From assembly GCA_902524545.1 (NCBI GenBank), contig CABZDW010000001.1:1-64000 (forward strand): a stretch of DNA of 64,000 bases. The letters are read 5' to 3'. The translations under genes and the position numbers were made by a program. This stretch comes from an uncultured Pelagibacteraceae bacterium. Its GTDB lineage: Bacteria > Pseudomonadota > Alphaproteobacteria > Pelagibacterales > Pelagibacteraceae. Within the stretch, counting starts at the first letter, position 1; each line of letters starts with the position of its first letter. The notes below the pieces were generated by a model that was not told where the DNA came from, ran no database searches, and was given only the letters and a program-made list of their open reading frames with translations. Below, piece after piece: positions 9,212 to 18,577 of the stretch.

Positions 9212-9311
9212 AATTTTAAGCTTAAATGTTTCATTTAGTACAAATTTTTAAAAATTTTGTTTATTAATAATGCCTTATCTTTACCAAATTCCTGTATATA
9301 ATTAAATCAAA

Positions 9312-11651
9312 ATGACAAAGTTGTTCAAAAATATTTTAGTTATATTTTTAAGCATTTTCTTATCAACGATTATTATAATTTTTGTTATTTTATGGACCTT
9401 TTCTAACAATATCCCTGATTATAAATTTCTTAAAAATTATAAGCCTCCTGTATCTAGTAAAATGTATTCAGGAAATGGAGATTTGGTTGCTGATTTTTCA
9501 AAAGAGAAAAGGATTTTTGTTCCTTATAGTGCTATTCCATTAAATGTAATTAATGCTTTTTTATCAGCAGAGGATAAAAACTTTTTTACCCACCCTGGTG
9601 TTGATGCAAAGGGTGTTTTACGAGCGATATTAAATAATATAAAAAATATCATGACTTCAAAAAGACTAGAAGGAGCATCCACTATCACCCAGCAGGTTGC
9701 AAAAAATTTTCTATTAACTAATGAAGTAAGTATTAATCGAAAAATTAAAGAGGCAATTCTAGCTTTTAGAATAGAAAGAGCTTTAAATAAAGAGAGAATA
9801 TTAGAATTATATCTTAATCAAATATATCTGGGTAGCGGAGCATATGGTGTTGCTGCTGCAAGTTTAGAATATTTTGACAAGTCAATTAAAGAATTAGATT
9901 ATGCTGAAGCAGCATTGTTAGCTGCTTTACCAAAAGCACCCAGTAAATATAATCCTTATAACAATATTGATCTAGCAAAATTTAGAAGAGATTTAGTTTT
10001 AAAAAATTTGAGTCAAAATGACTTTTTAAGTTTAGAAAAATATAAAGAGTATAAAAATCAAAATATAAAATTAAAGAAAAAGAAAAAAATCTATTTAGAA
10101 GATGCTCAGTACTATATCGAAGATGTCAGAAAAAATATAATAGATAAACTTACTTATGAGAAAGTTTACAAACAAGGATATAATATAAATACGCCAATCA
10201 ACTTAAAACTGCAAAAAATTGCAACCGAGTCTTTGAGAAATGGTTTAATTGCATATGACCAAAGAAAAGGGTGGCGTGGACCTATTACAAATATTAAAAA
10301 TGTTAATAACTGGCACAAAAACGTAAATAAAAAATATAAACTAGAAAATTCTATCAACTGGGAAATAGCGATCGTTAAAGAATTAGGTCAATTTCGCACA
10401 AAAATTGAAACTATTAACAAATCAAATGGCTTTATAAATTATAATGAAATCTCGTGGACTAAAAAGGAGTTTGAAGATTTATTTACAGTTGGTGATTTAA
10501 TCTATGTTAAAAAGGTTAAAGATAATTTCTATAGTCTAAAACAACTTCCAAAAATAAATGGTGGTATCGTTGTAATGGATCCTTACACAGGACGTGTTTT
10601 AGCTCTGAGTGGTGGGTTTAGTTTCAAATCAAGTGAATTTAATAGAGCTACTCAAGCATTAAGACAACCTGGTTCAGCTTTTAAACCTTTTGTATACGCG
10701 TTAGCACTAGAAAATAAATATACTCCCTCATCTTTAGTGCTTGACGCACCTTTAGTTTTAGATCAAGGGGTTGATTTAAAAAAATGGAAACCTGAAAACT
10801 ATGGTAAAAAGTTTTATGGACCTTCTACACTTAGAGTAGGACTTGAAAAATCAAGAAATCTAATGACTGTAAGAATTGCTCAAAACTTAGGCGTTGATAA
10901 AGTGACTAGATTTTCTAAAGCTTTAAAAATTTATGATGACCCTGAAGAGTTGCTTTCAATTTCTCTAGGTTCAGCTGAAACAACTCTTTTAAATTTAACT
11001 TCAGCGTATTCATCATTTGTAAATGGTGGAAAATTGATTAGTCCTATTATAATAGATAGAATCCAAGACAGTGAAGGAAATACAATAATTAATAATGAAA
11101 ATAGAAAGTGCACGAATTGTGATAAAATTTCATTTACTGGTAAAGATTACCCTAAAGTAGAGGATAACTATGATCAAGTTATGTCGAAGCAGACTGCATA
11201 TCAGGTAACTACAATCTTAGAAGGTGTTATTAAAAGAGGAACTGGTAAAAAATTAAGAGATTTACAACTAAACCTAGCTGGAAAAACTGGAACTACTAAT
11301 GAAAACACAGATGCATGGTTTATTGGCTTTACTTCAAATTTAGTTATTGGAGTTTATGTTGGAATGGATAATCCTAAACCATTAGGTAAATTTGAAACCG
11401 GATCAAAAGCTGCGTTGCCGATCTTTAGAGAATTTATTGAAAAGTCAGTCAAAAAATCTGATGCGAGACCTTTTAAGGTACCTGAAAAAATGACATTAAT
11501 GGTTGTTGATCCGCTGACCGGAGAAAAGGCTAAATTTAATTCAAAAAATACGATTATTGAGGCTTATAAAAGTGAAAATGTTTTAAATGGAAAAGTATTG
11601 TATTCAGATAATAATAGATTAGATACAAATAATATATTAAAGTTTTATTAA
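9312..11651 (+). CDS. mrcA: Penicillin-binding protein 1A, bifunctional peptidoglycan synthase
   Basis: 779 residues. One N-terminal membrane anchor (about 7-30) leads to a glycosyltransferase-51 domain with the catalytic EDKNFFTHPG (near 92) and ITQQVAKNFLL. An OB-like insert follows, then a transpeptidase domain with the SxxK in GSAFKPF (near 456), SRNL, and KTGTTNENTDAW (near 658). It polymerises and cross-links peptidoglycan in the periplasm. In many alphaproteobacteria an amidase gene lies between rne and mrcA; here it is missing. The mrcA TAA shares one base with the prfB ATG. Confidence 0.96.
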   Translation: MTKLFKNILVIFLSIFLSTIIIIFVILWTFSNNIPDYKFLKNYKPPVSSKMYSGNGDLVADFSKEKRIFVPYSAIPLNVINAFLSAEDKNFFTHPGVDAKGVLRAILNNIKNIMTSKRLEGASTITQQVAKNFLLTNEVSINRKIKEAILAFRIERALNKERILELYLNQIYLGSGAYGVAAASLEYFDKSIKELDYAEAALLAALPKAPSKYNPYNNIDLAKFRRDLVLKNLSQNDFLSLEKYKEYKNQNIKLKKKKKIYLEDAQYYIEDVRKNIIDKLTYEKVYKQGYNINTPINLKLQKIATESLRNGLIAYDQRKGWRGPITNIKNVNNWHKNVNKKYKLENSINWEIAIVKELGQFRTKIETINKSNGFINYNEISWTKKEFEDLFTVGDLIYVKKVKDNFYSLKQLPKINGGIVVMDPYTGRVLALSGGFSFKSSEFNRATQALRQPGSAFKPFVYALALENKYTPSSLVLDAPLVLDQGVDLKKWKPENYGKKFYGPSTLRVGLEKSRNLMTVRIAQNLGVDKVTRFSKALKIYDDPEELLSISLGSAETTLLNLTSAYSSFVNGGKLISPIIIDRIQDSEGNTIINNENRKCTNCDKISFTGKDYPKVEDNYDQVMSKQTAYQVTTILEGVIKRGTGKKLRDLQLNLAGKTGTTNENTDAWFIGFTSNLVIGVYVGMDNPKPLGKFETGSKAALPIFREFIEKSVKKSDARPFKVPEKMTLMVVDPLTGEKAKFNSKNTIIEAYKSENVLNGKVLYSDNNRLDTNNILKFY

Positions 11652-12746
11652 TGGAAGATAAATATTTAGATCTTAAAAAAGAAATTGAAAAAATTAATCA
11701 AAGAGTTAAGGAGTATCTTTGAAAAAAATAAGATTTATTCAAAACTTGAAAATATAGATAAAGAAATGCTTGATGCCAATTTTTGGCAAGATAAAGCAGT
11801 CTCCCAAAAAACAATTAAAGAAAAAAAACTTTTTGAAGATTTAATCAATTCATACACAGACTCAAATAATCAACTTAAAGATTTAGATGACCTTTACTCT
11901 CTGGCTACAGATGAAAATAATCTTAATGTGAAAAAAGAAATTATGGAAAGTATTAGAGAATTAAAATCAAAAGTTAAGAAAAATGAGGTACGATGTTTTT
12001 TATCGAATGAGGTAGACTCATTTAGTTGCTATGTAGAAATTCATGCTGGTGCAGGCGGCACAGAAAGTCAAGATTGGGCCAGTATGTTGAGAAGAATGTA
12101 TATGAAATGGTCGGATGATAAGGATTATAAATGTAATTTAATAAGTGAACACAAAGGTGAGGAAGCAGGAATAAAATCCTCAACTATTAAAATAGATGGG
12201 GATTATGTATTTGGATGGCTTAAAAAAGAGTCAGGAATTCATCGCCTCGTAAGAATATCTCCTTTTGACTCTGGAGCAAGAAGACATACTAGTTTTGCAA
12301 GTATTTGGGTTTATCCAGTTGTAGATGAAAATTTAAACATTGAAGTATTAGATAAGGATTTAAGGATTGATACTTATCGTTCTAGCGGTGCAGGCGGGCA
12401 ACATGTAAACACAACTGATAGTGCAGTAAGAATAACACATATCCCATCGAAAATAGTTGTACAATGTCAAAACGAGAGATCACAACATAAAAATAAAGAA
12501 ACTTGTATGAATATGTTGAGAGCAAGACTTTATGATTTTGAAATGAAAAAAAAAGATGAGAAAAATCAAAATAATGAGGCGTTAAAATCAGAGATAGGAT
12601 GGGGTCATCAAATCAGATCTTATGTGCTTCAACCTTATAGGTTAGTTAAAGATAACAGAACAAACTTCGAAAGCACAAGTCCGGATAAAGTTTTAAATGG
12701 TGACATTGACGCTTTTTTAGAGAAATCTTTATATCAAATTAAATGA
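11651..12746 (+). CDS. prfB: Peptide chain release factor 2 with programmed +1 frameshift
   Basis: The gene starts at ATG 11651 (overlapping the mrcA stop) and reads 23 codons to an in-frame TGA at 11720-11722. Around it lie an internal Shine-Dalgarno AAGGAG, then TAT CTT TGA A, the same spacing as the E. coli prfB site. Skipping one T (11720) joins the long frame ending at 12746, for 364 residues. The main frame shows SPF (ISPFDSGARR) for stop recognition and GGQ (SGAGGQHVNT) for peptidyl-tRNA hydrolysis. It releases at UGA and UAA, and low RF2 raises frameshifting. A TTG at 11685 opens the long frame but omits the conserved first helix. Confidence 0.95.
11708..11723 (+). promoter_or_regulatory. 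prfB autoregulatory +1 frameshift site
   Basis: The sequence AAGGAG-TAT-CTT-TGA-A has an anti-SD-binding element three bases before the CTT slippery codon, followed by the UGA that RF2 itself reads. It matches the known RF2 frameshift signal except for the base after UGA (A rather than C). Confidence 0.93.
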
Positions 12747-14941
12747 AAAAAATAATTTATAGATTTTCAATATTCACATTATTATTAATCTTTGTTTTGG
12801 TAGCTTATTTAAGTACAGTTGGTATAAAAACAGATGTTTTTAACAATCAAATATCTAAAGAAGTTAAAAAAATAAATAATCAATTAGAATTAGATTTAAA
12901 TGAGATAAACATTATTTTAGATCCATTTAAATTAAAATTAGTGTTAAAAACGATCGGCGCAAACCTTAAGAATAAAAACAAATTAATTAAACTCGAAAGT
13001 ATAAAATCTAATATTGATATAAAGAAATTTATAAATAAAAGATTTTCATTGTCTCAACTAGATATCACTACGAGGACTATAGAAATAAAAAATTTAATTG
13101 CATTTATAAGATCAATTGAAGACAACCCTCAAATTTACATATTAGAAAAGTTTGTAAAAAAAGGATATTTGATAGCAGAAATAGGTCTTAAATTTGATCA
13201 AAAGGGAAACATTGAAAATGATTTTACAATAAAAGGATTTGTAAAAGATGGTGAACTAAGATCTTATAAGAAAATAGATTTATCAAAAATAAATTTTATC
13301 TTTAATATTCAAAATAATAAATTTGAGTTTAAAGATATAAAACTGTCGTATGAAAGTAATGATTTGTTATTTCCAGAATTGAATTTATTAAAAGAAAAAA
13401 ATGAATTTTTAATCTCAGGAAAAAGCAAAAATAAAAATATTATTTTAGATGATAAAAAAATTAGACTGTTATTAAATAAAGAATTTTCTAATTTAAAAAT
13501 TAAATCAGCTAAGTTTGATTTAGAAAATACTTTTTCATTTAAAATTAACAATAAATATAAGATAGATAGTTTAAAGATAAATTCTTTATTAAATTTAAAG
13601 AAATCTAAATTGGCAAGTTCACTAAATTTAAAGGAGTTTTTTCCAAAAATAAATGACACTCTTGAGTTATCAAATCACCAAATACAAATTCAATATGAAA
13701 AAGATCTTCTAAATATTAATGGTAATGGAAATATACTTCTTCAAAATGAAAAAGATAATATTAAATATAATTTTTCGAAATCAAAAAAAAACTTAAAATT
13801 TGATACATTATTAGAAATCAAAAAAAATCCATTTTATCTTAATTTTTTAAATTATGAAAAAAATCAACGTAATAAATTAGAGATCATTATTCTTGGAGAT
13901 AAAGATTTATTATTAAATGAAATTAATTTTAAGAATATTTCAATAAAAGAAAAAAATAATAAATTTGGTGTCAAAAATTTATTATTATCGAAGAAAAATA
14001 AGATTGAATCGATAAACACTATAAATTTAAGTTATTTTGATAACGACTTAATAAAAAACGAATTATCTATTCAAAAAAAAGGCAAAAATTATTTATTAGC
14101 TTCTAATAGTTTTAATGCCACTAAAATTATAAATGATTTATTGAAAGCTGACAAAAGTTCAGATGGTAAAAAAATTTTTTCTAAAAACTTTAAATTAGAT
14201 ATTAAGATAAAAGAAGCATTCCTTGATAAAGATCATTTAATAAACGATTTAGACGGATATTTAACATTTAAAGATAGTGAGGTAATTGATGCAAATTTAG
14301 TGGGAGATTTTTCTCGTAATCAGAGGATTAATTTCACCATTAGATCTACATCAAATGAGAAAATTACAACTCTTTATTCTGATGTAGCTAAGCCTTTTAT
14401 TAACAGATATAAATTTATAAAAGGTTTTGAGGAGGGTAGTTTAGATTTTCATTCTATTAAACAAAGCAATGTATCTAATTCGAAATTAATAATAGATAAT
14501 TTTAAAGTGCAGGAGGTACCAGCTTTAGCAAAATTATTAACATTAGCATCTCTTCAGGGTATCGCTGACTTGCTAACTGGTGAGGGAATAAGATTTACAG
14601 ATTTTGAGATGAAGTTTTCAAATAAGAACGAGTCGATGCAAATAGAGGAATTATACGCTATTGGTCCTGCTATTTCTTTGTTAATGGAAGGGTACATTGA
14701 AAGCGATGATTTGGTTAGTCTTAGAGGAACAATGGTACCAGCAACAACAATCAATAGAACTATATCATCAATTCCTCTCATTGGAGAAATTTTAGTAGGA
14801 AAGAAAGTTGGAGAAGGGGTTTTTGGTGTAAGTTTTAAGATTAAAGGTCCACCACAAAAATTAAAAACAACTGTAAATCCTGTTAAAACTCTTACACCAA
14901 GGTTTATCACAAGAACTCTTGAAAAAATAAAAAAAAATTAA
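12743..14941 (+). CDS. AsmA-like / DUF3971 envelope protein
   Basis: 732 residues. It has an N-terminal membrane helix (about residues 6-25) followed by a long beta-rich, Asn/Lys-rich periplasmic region. The C-terminal block (about 590-715: VQEVPALAKLLTLASLQGIADLLTGEGIRF, then GTMVPATTINRTISSIPLIGEILVG, GVFGVSFKIKGP) is the AsmA_2/DUF3971 signature of the YhdP/AsmA group. Members are thought to bridge inner and outer membranes and move phospholipid. ATG overlaps the prfB stop (ATGA). The middle is poorly conserved in composition, so only the ends are diagnostic. Confidence 0.82.
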   Translation: MKKIIYRFSIFTLLLIFVLVAYLSTVGIKTDVFNNQISKEVKKINNQLELDLNEINIILDPFKLKLVLKTIGANLKNKNKLIKLESIKSNIDIKKFINKRFSLSQLDITTRTIEIKNLIAFIRSIEDNPQIYILEKFVKKGYLIAEIGLKFDQKGNIENDFTIKGFVKDGELRSYKKIDLSKINFIFNIQNNKFEFKDIKLSYESNDLLFPELNLLKEKNEFLISGKSKNKNIILDDKKIRLLLNKEFSNLKIKSAKFDLENTFSFKINNKYKIDSLKINSLLNLKKSKLASSLNLKEFFPKINDTLELSNHQIQIQYEKDLLNINGNGNILLQNEKDNIKYNFSKSKKNLKFDTLLEIKKNPFYLNFLNYEKNQRNKLEIIILGDKDLLLNEINFKNISIKEKNNKFGVKNLLLSKKNKIESINTINLSYFDNDLIKNELSIQKKGKNYLLASNSFNATKIINDLLKADKSSDGKKIFSKNFKLDIKIKEAFLDKDHLINDLDGYLTFKDSEVIDANLVGDFSRNQRINFTIRSTSNEKITTLYSDVAKPFINRYKFIKGFEEGSLDFHSIKQSNVSNSKLIIDNFKVQEVPALAKLLTLASLQGIADLLTGEGIRFTDFEMKFSNKNESMQIEELYAIGPAISLLMEGYIESDDLVSLRGTMVPATTINRTISSIPLIGEILVGKKVGEGVFGVSFKIKGPPQKLKTTVNPVKTLTPRFITRTLEKIKKN

Positions 14942-16167
14942 TTTATTTCAACTTTAATATGTCTTTTTTTACCTAGGGATATTTTGATTGTATTATTTTT
15001 AAATAACTGCTCACTGACTAATAGCTTTTCATCATCGATAACTTGATTATTGATTCTAACACCACTTCCTTTTATCAGTCTTCTTATCTCACTTTTAGAT
15101 TTTTCCAACTTAGAAAGGATTATTAAATCAATAATAGTTAACTTATCATTTAGTTGGTTCTTTTTAATTGAAACAAAAGGTAATGCAGAACCCATAGAAT
15201 TTTCAGAAAAAGTTTTCTTTGCAGTTTCCTCACTTTTCATTGCCTCTTCTTTACCATGTAGCATAGAAGTGGTTTGATTTGCTAAAACAATTTTTTGCTC
15301 GTTAATATCTTTCTCTTTAATTTTTTCTATTTCATCAAGACTTAAATCTGTGAAAAATTTCATGAATTTTGATACATCTCTGTCATCTATATTTCTCCAA
15401 AATTGCCAATAATCATATGGTGACAAAAATTTTTTATCTAACCATATGGCCCCATTTTCAGTTTTTCCCATTTTAGCACCGGTCACCAATGTTATTAAAG
15501 GAGTAGTTAAGCCATAAGTTTGTTTTTTAGAATGTCTTTTTATTAAATCTACACCATTAACTATATTACCCCATTGATCAGATCCGCCTATCTGTAACTC
15601 ACAGTTTTCTTTTTTATTTAATTCTAAAAAATCATAAGCTTGCAAAATCATATAGTTAAATTCCATATAACTTAGGGATTGTTCTCTATCCAATCTTGTT
15701 TTAACACTTTCAAAAGTTAACATCTTATTTATTGTAAAATGTTTTCCAATATCTCTCAAAAAAGAAATATAATTTAAACTTTTTAGCCACTCAAAATTAT
15801 TTACAAATACTGGTTTTGTATTTTTATCATTGGTGTTCAGAAATTTTTTTAAAATTTTTTCTATATTTTTAGAATTTTTCTCAATTTCGTTTTCACTTAA
15901 AATTTTCCGGGTTTTATCTTTTCCAGAGGGATCACCAATTCTTGTAGTCCCTCCACCCAATAATACTATCGGTTGGTGCCCATGTTTTTGAAGCATTCGT
16001 AAACACATAATTTGCAAAAGGCTTCCAACATGCAAACTTTCAGCTGTACAATCAAAACCAATATAGGCTTTAATTTTTTTTTTATCTAATAAAGATGATA
16101 ATTTATTCTCATCAGTACATTGATAAAAACAACCTCTATCTTTAAATTCTTTTAAAAATTTATTCAT
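14938..16167 (-). CDS. tyrS: Tyrosyl-tRNA synthetase
   Basis: 409 residues, class I aminoacyl-tRNA synthetase for tyrosine. Visible are YIGFDCTAESLHVGSL (HIGH-equivalent HVGS, near 36-52), the tyrosine pocket YMILQAYDF and QIGGSDQWGNI (near 170-200), a KMSKS-equivalent KMGKTENG (near 233), and a C-terminal S4 RNA-binding segment (SKSEIRRLIKGSGVRINNQVI, about 355-375). The stop overlaps the AsmA-like gene in TTAA at 14938-14941. Divergent from anmK. Confidence 0.97.
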   Translation of the reverse strand: MNKFLKEFKDRGCFYQCTDENKLSSLLDKKKIKAYIGFDCTAESLHVGSLLQIMCLRMLQKHGHQPIVLLGGGTTRIGDPSGKDKTRKILSENEIEKNSKNIEKILKKFLNTNDKNTKPVFVNNFEWLKSLNYISFLRDIGKHFTINKMLTFESVKTRLDREQSLSYMEFNYMILQAYDFLELNKKENCELQIGGSDQWGNIVNGVDLIKRHSKKQTYGLTTPLITLVTGAKMGKTENGAIWLDKKFLSPYDYWQFWRNIDDRDVSKFMKFFTDLSLDEIEKIKEKDINEQKIVLANQTTSMLHGKEEAMKSEETAKKTFSENSMGSALPFVSIKKNQLNDKLTIIDLIILSKLEKSKSEIRRLIKGSGVRINNQVIDDEKLLVSEQLFKNNTIKISLGKKRHIKVEIN

Positions 16168-16208
16168 AAGCGTATAATTCTACAATATACAAATTTTATT
16201 AAAAAAAA

Positions 16209-17360
16209 ATGATAATGAAAAAAAAGATGTTTACATCTATTGGTTTGATGAGCGGTACTTCGATGGATGGAGTGGATTTATCTGTTATAAAATCAGATGG
16301 TAATGATCAATTTTCAAGTATTTATGATATTTATAAAGAGTTTGACGATGGACTTTACAACCAATTAATTGGTTTACGAGAAAAAATCCACAATTTTAAA
16401 GACTTAAAAACTCATTCGAAAGAAATTAATGATGTAGAAAAAAAATTTACACTATTCAACAGTCACCTAATAAATCAGGTAATTAAGGATATTAATGAGG
16501 ACGTTGATTTAATAGGTTTCCACGGTCAAACTTTATTTCATAATCCAAAAATTCAAACTTCAAAGCAGTTAGGAGATGGAAAGTTATTATCCAGTTTATT
16601 TACAAAAATTGTAATTAATAATTTTAGACAAAATGATTTAAATCACGGAGGTCAAGGTGCTCCACTTACACCAATATTTCATAGTTTAATTTCAAAAATA
16701 ATTCAAAAAAGATATAAGCTTAAATTCCCAATTAGTATAATCAATATTGGAGGTATTACTAATATTACGCAAATCAATAAAGGTCCTAATAAATCAATAA
16801 ACTTTTTTGCTTATGATGTGGGCCCAGGAAATTGTTTAATAAATGAGTGGGTAAGAAATAATATAAAAGCTAAATTTGATAAAAATGGAAATTATGCAAA
16901 TGCTGGAAACGCAGATGATCTAATTTTAAATCAAGCGATAGACAACTTTGAGATTAAATCTTATGAAACCTCATTAGATGTTAAAGATTTTGATATATCA
17001 TTTGTAAAAGGTCTATCTTTTGAAGATGGATGTGCGACTATTTCAAAATTTACTGCATATTTAATTGCTGATGGTCTTACAAAAATTAATAAAAAAAACA
17101 ATTTAAATCCACACCAATATATATTTTGTGGAGGAGGAAGAAAAAATAAATTTTTAATGCAATCGATTGTAAATTATTTAGGAAATAAAAATATATTTAT
17201 AAAAGATATCGATGAATATAATTTTGATGGGAATTTTATTGAGTCCCAAGCTTTTGCTTATCTAGCTATAAGATCATATTTAAAATTACCAATTTCATTT
17301 CCAAATACTACAAGATGTAAAAAAGCTATTTCAGGTGGTGATATTATACAAAATTTTTAA
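16209..17360 (+). CDS. anmK: Anhydro-N-acetylmuramic acid kinase
   Basis: 383 residues. It cleaves and phosphorylates anhydroMurNAc to MurNAc-6-phosphate during cell-wall recycling. The family signature GLMSGTSMDGVDLS is at residues 12-25. GFHGQTLFHNP (near 115), NIGGITNI (near 180), VGPGNCLINEWV and FCGGGRKNKFL (near 310) follow the actin-like ATPase fold. Two close ATGs (16209, 16215) are possible starts. Convergent with a hydrolase gene, overlapping in TTAA at 17357-17360. Confidence 0.95.
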   Translation: MIMKKKMFTSIGLMSGTSMDGVDLSVIKSDGNDQFSSIYDIYKEFDDGLYNQLIGLREKIHNFKDLKTHSKEINDVEKKFTLFNSHLINQVIKDINEDVDLIGFHGQTLFHNPKIQTSKQLGDGKLLSSLFTKIVINNFRQNDLNHGGQGAPLTPIFHSLISKIIQKRYKLKFPISIINIGGITNITQINKGPNKSINFFAYDVGPGNCLINEWVRNNIKAKFDKNGNYANAGNADDLILNQAIDNFEIKSYETSLDVKDFDISFVKGLSFEDGCATISKFTAYLIADGLTKINKKNNLNPHQYIFCGGGRKNKFLMQSIVNYLGNKNIFIKDIDEYNFDGNFIESQAFAYLAIRSYLKLPISFPNTTRCKKAISGGDIIQNF

Positions 17361-18013
17361 TAAAGTGCGGTTTCTTTTTTAATATAGTTATTTAAACATT
17401 TATTTAATTCAGACTCATTTTTTGTAAAAAAGTGATTTGCTTCAGCTATAGTTTCAAATTCTACTTTTATCCCTTTTTGTGCCCTAAGTTTGTTGTCTAA
17501 GTCTTTAATAAATTCTAAAGGTACTAGCTCATCTTTTTTTCCATAAACCATTAAGCCAGATGATGGACAAGGTGATAAAAAAGAAAAATCATAAACATTT
17601 GGCTGAGGTGAAATTGCAACAAACCTATTTATCTCGGGTCTTCTCATTAACAATTGCATTGCAATTAAAGAACCAAAAGAGAATCCTGAGACCCAACATT
17701 GAGAGTTGTCAAAATTTTCTCTTTCTAACCAATCTAAAGCTGCTGCTGCGTCAGCTAATTCACCTTGTCCATTGTCAAATTCTCCATCACTTTTACCTAC
17801 TCCTCTAAAGTTAACTCTACAAACAGAAAAGTCATTTTCCATAAAAACATGGAATGTTTCAACGACTACTTTATTATTCATCGTTCCACCATATTGAGGA
17901 TGAGGTTGTAACACTAAGGCAATCGGTGAAGTACTTTTTTTACTTTTAAAATATTTTGCCTCAAGCCTTCCAGCAGGACCAGGAATAAATATTTCTAAAA
18001 TTTTGTTATCCAT
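17357..18013 (-). CDS. Alpha/beta hydrolase, CinA/dienelactone-hydrolase-like
   Basis: 218 residues with an alpha/beta hydrolase fold. Visible are LQPHPQYGGTMNNKVV (oxyanion region), RVNFRGVGKSDGEFDNG (near 68), the nucleophile elbow GFSFGS (near 110), an acidic position in YGKKDELVP (near 158) and a catalytic histidine in EANHFF (near 195). No signal peptide, so cytoplasmic. The substrate cannot be told from sequence. Divergent from the iscR-suf operon with 136 bases between. Confidence 0.82.
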   Translation of the reverse strand: MDNKILEIFIPGPAGRLEAKYFKSKKSTSPIALVLQPHPQYGGTMNNKVVVETFHVFMENDFSVCRVNFRGVGKSDGEFDNGQGELADAAAALDWLERENFDNSQCWVSGFSFGSLIAMQLLMRRPEINRFVAISPQPNVYDFSFLSPCPSSGLMVYGKKDELVPLEFIKDLDNKLRAQKGIKVEFETIAEANHFFTKNESELNKCLNNYIKKETALY

Positions 18014-18096
18014 AATTGATATTGATAATTATTCTCAAAAAAAAAGTTACGTTTATCACATGTGCGTGACAAAATGTTAGTGTTTTTTTTTGTTAG

Positions 18097-18128
18097 ATAC
18101 TTGACTATTTTAGTCGGGTTTATATATA
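18097..18128 (+). promoter_or_regulatory. Type 1 IscR box overlapping the suf operon promoter
   Basis: Positions 18097-18121 match the 25-base E. coli type 1 IscR consensus at 24 of 25 positions (core GACTATTTTAGTC is palindromic). The TTGACT at 18101-18106 can serve as -35, and TATATA at 18123-18128 as -10 with 16 bases between. Bound [2Fe-2S]-IscR would therefore block the promoter. Consensus from published IscR work; the match was made by eye. Confidence 0.85.
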
Positions 18129-18149
18129 CCCTTGTAAAATAAAGGTTTT

Positions 18150-18575
18150 ATGAAATTAACATCTAAAGGCAGATATGCGGTGATGGCTTTAGTCGATTTG
18201 GCAAGATTTAACAATATTAACCCAGTATCTTTAAGAGACATCTCGCTTAGACAAGGTATTTCGCTTGATTACTTAGAGCAAATTTTTTCTAAACTTAGAA
18301 AAAAAGAGATTGTTCAAAGTGTTAGAGGAAATCAAGGTGGCTATGTTTTGAATAAAAAAGCTAAAGAGATCAAGCTTACAAATATTTTTGATGCTGTTGA
18401 TGAAAAAGTTAAAACAGTCCAATGTAAAAAAGAGTCCAAAAAAGGCTGCAACGGTAAATCTACAAAATGTTTAACCCATAATTTATGGGATGAGCTTGAA
18501 AACCATATTAACGATTTTTTTGAAAAAAAGAGTTTAGAGGATCTTATCAAAGATAACACGGAGAGAAGAATTTAA
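18150..18575 (+). CDS. iscR: Rrf2-family Fe-S cluster regulator, IscR type
   Basis: 141 residues. An N-terminal winged helix ([18 protein letters not shown], then [18 protein letters not shown] and [10 protein letters not shown]) is followed by a cluster-binding loop with Cys92, Cys100, Cys107 and CLTH (His110), close to E. coli IscR Cys92/98/104/His107. It senses [2Fe-2S] supply and represses its own operon. A type 1 IscR box in the promoter supports autorepression. Two bases separate its stop from sufB. Confidence 0.93.
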   Translation: MKLTSKGRYAVMALVDLARFNNINPVSLRDISLRQGISLDYLEQIFSKLRKKEIVQSVRGNQGGYVLNKKAKEIKLTNIFDAVDEKVKTVQCKKESKKGCNGKSTKCLTHNLWDELENHINDFFEKKSLEDLIKDNTERRI

Positions 18576-18577
18576 AA

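Noticed and set aside
9241-9262. AT-rich palindrome between rne and mrcA.
   Set aside because: It is only runs of A and T, expected by chance at this composition.
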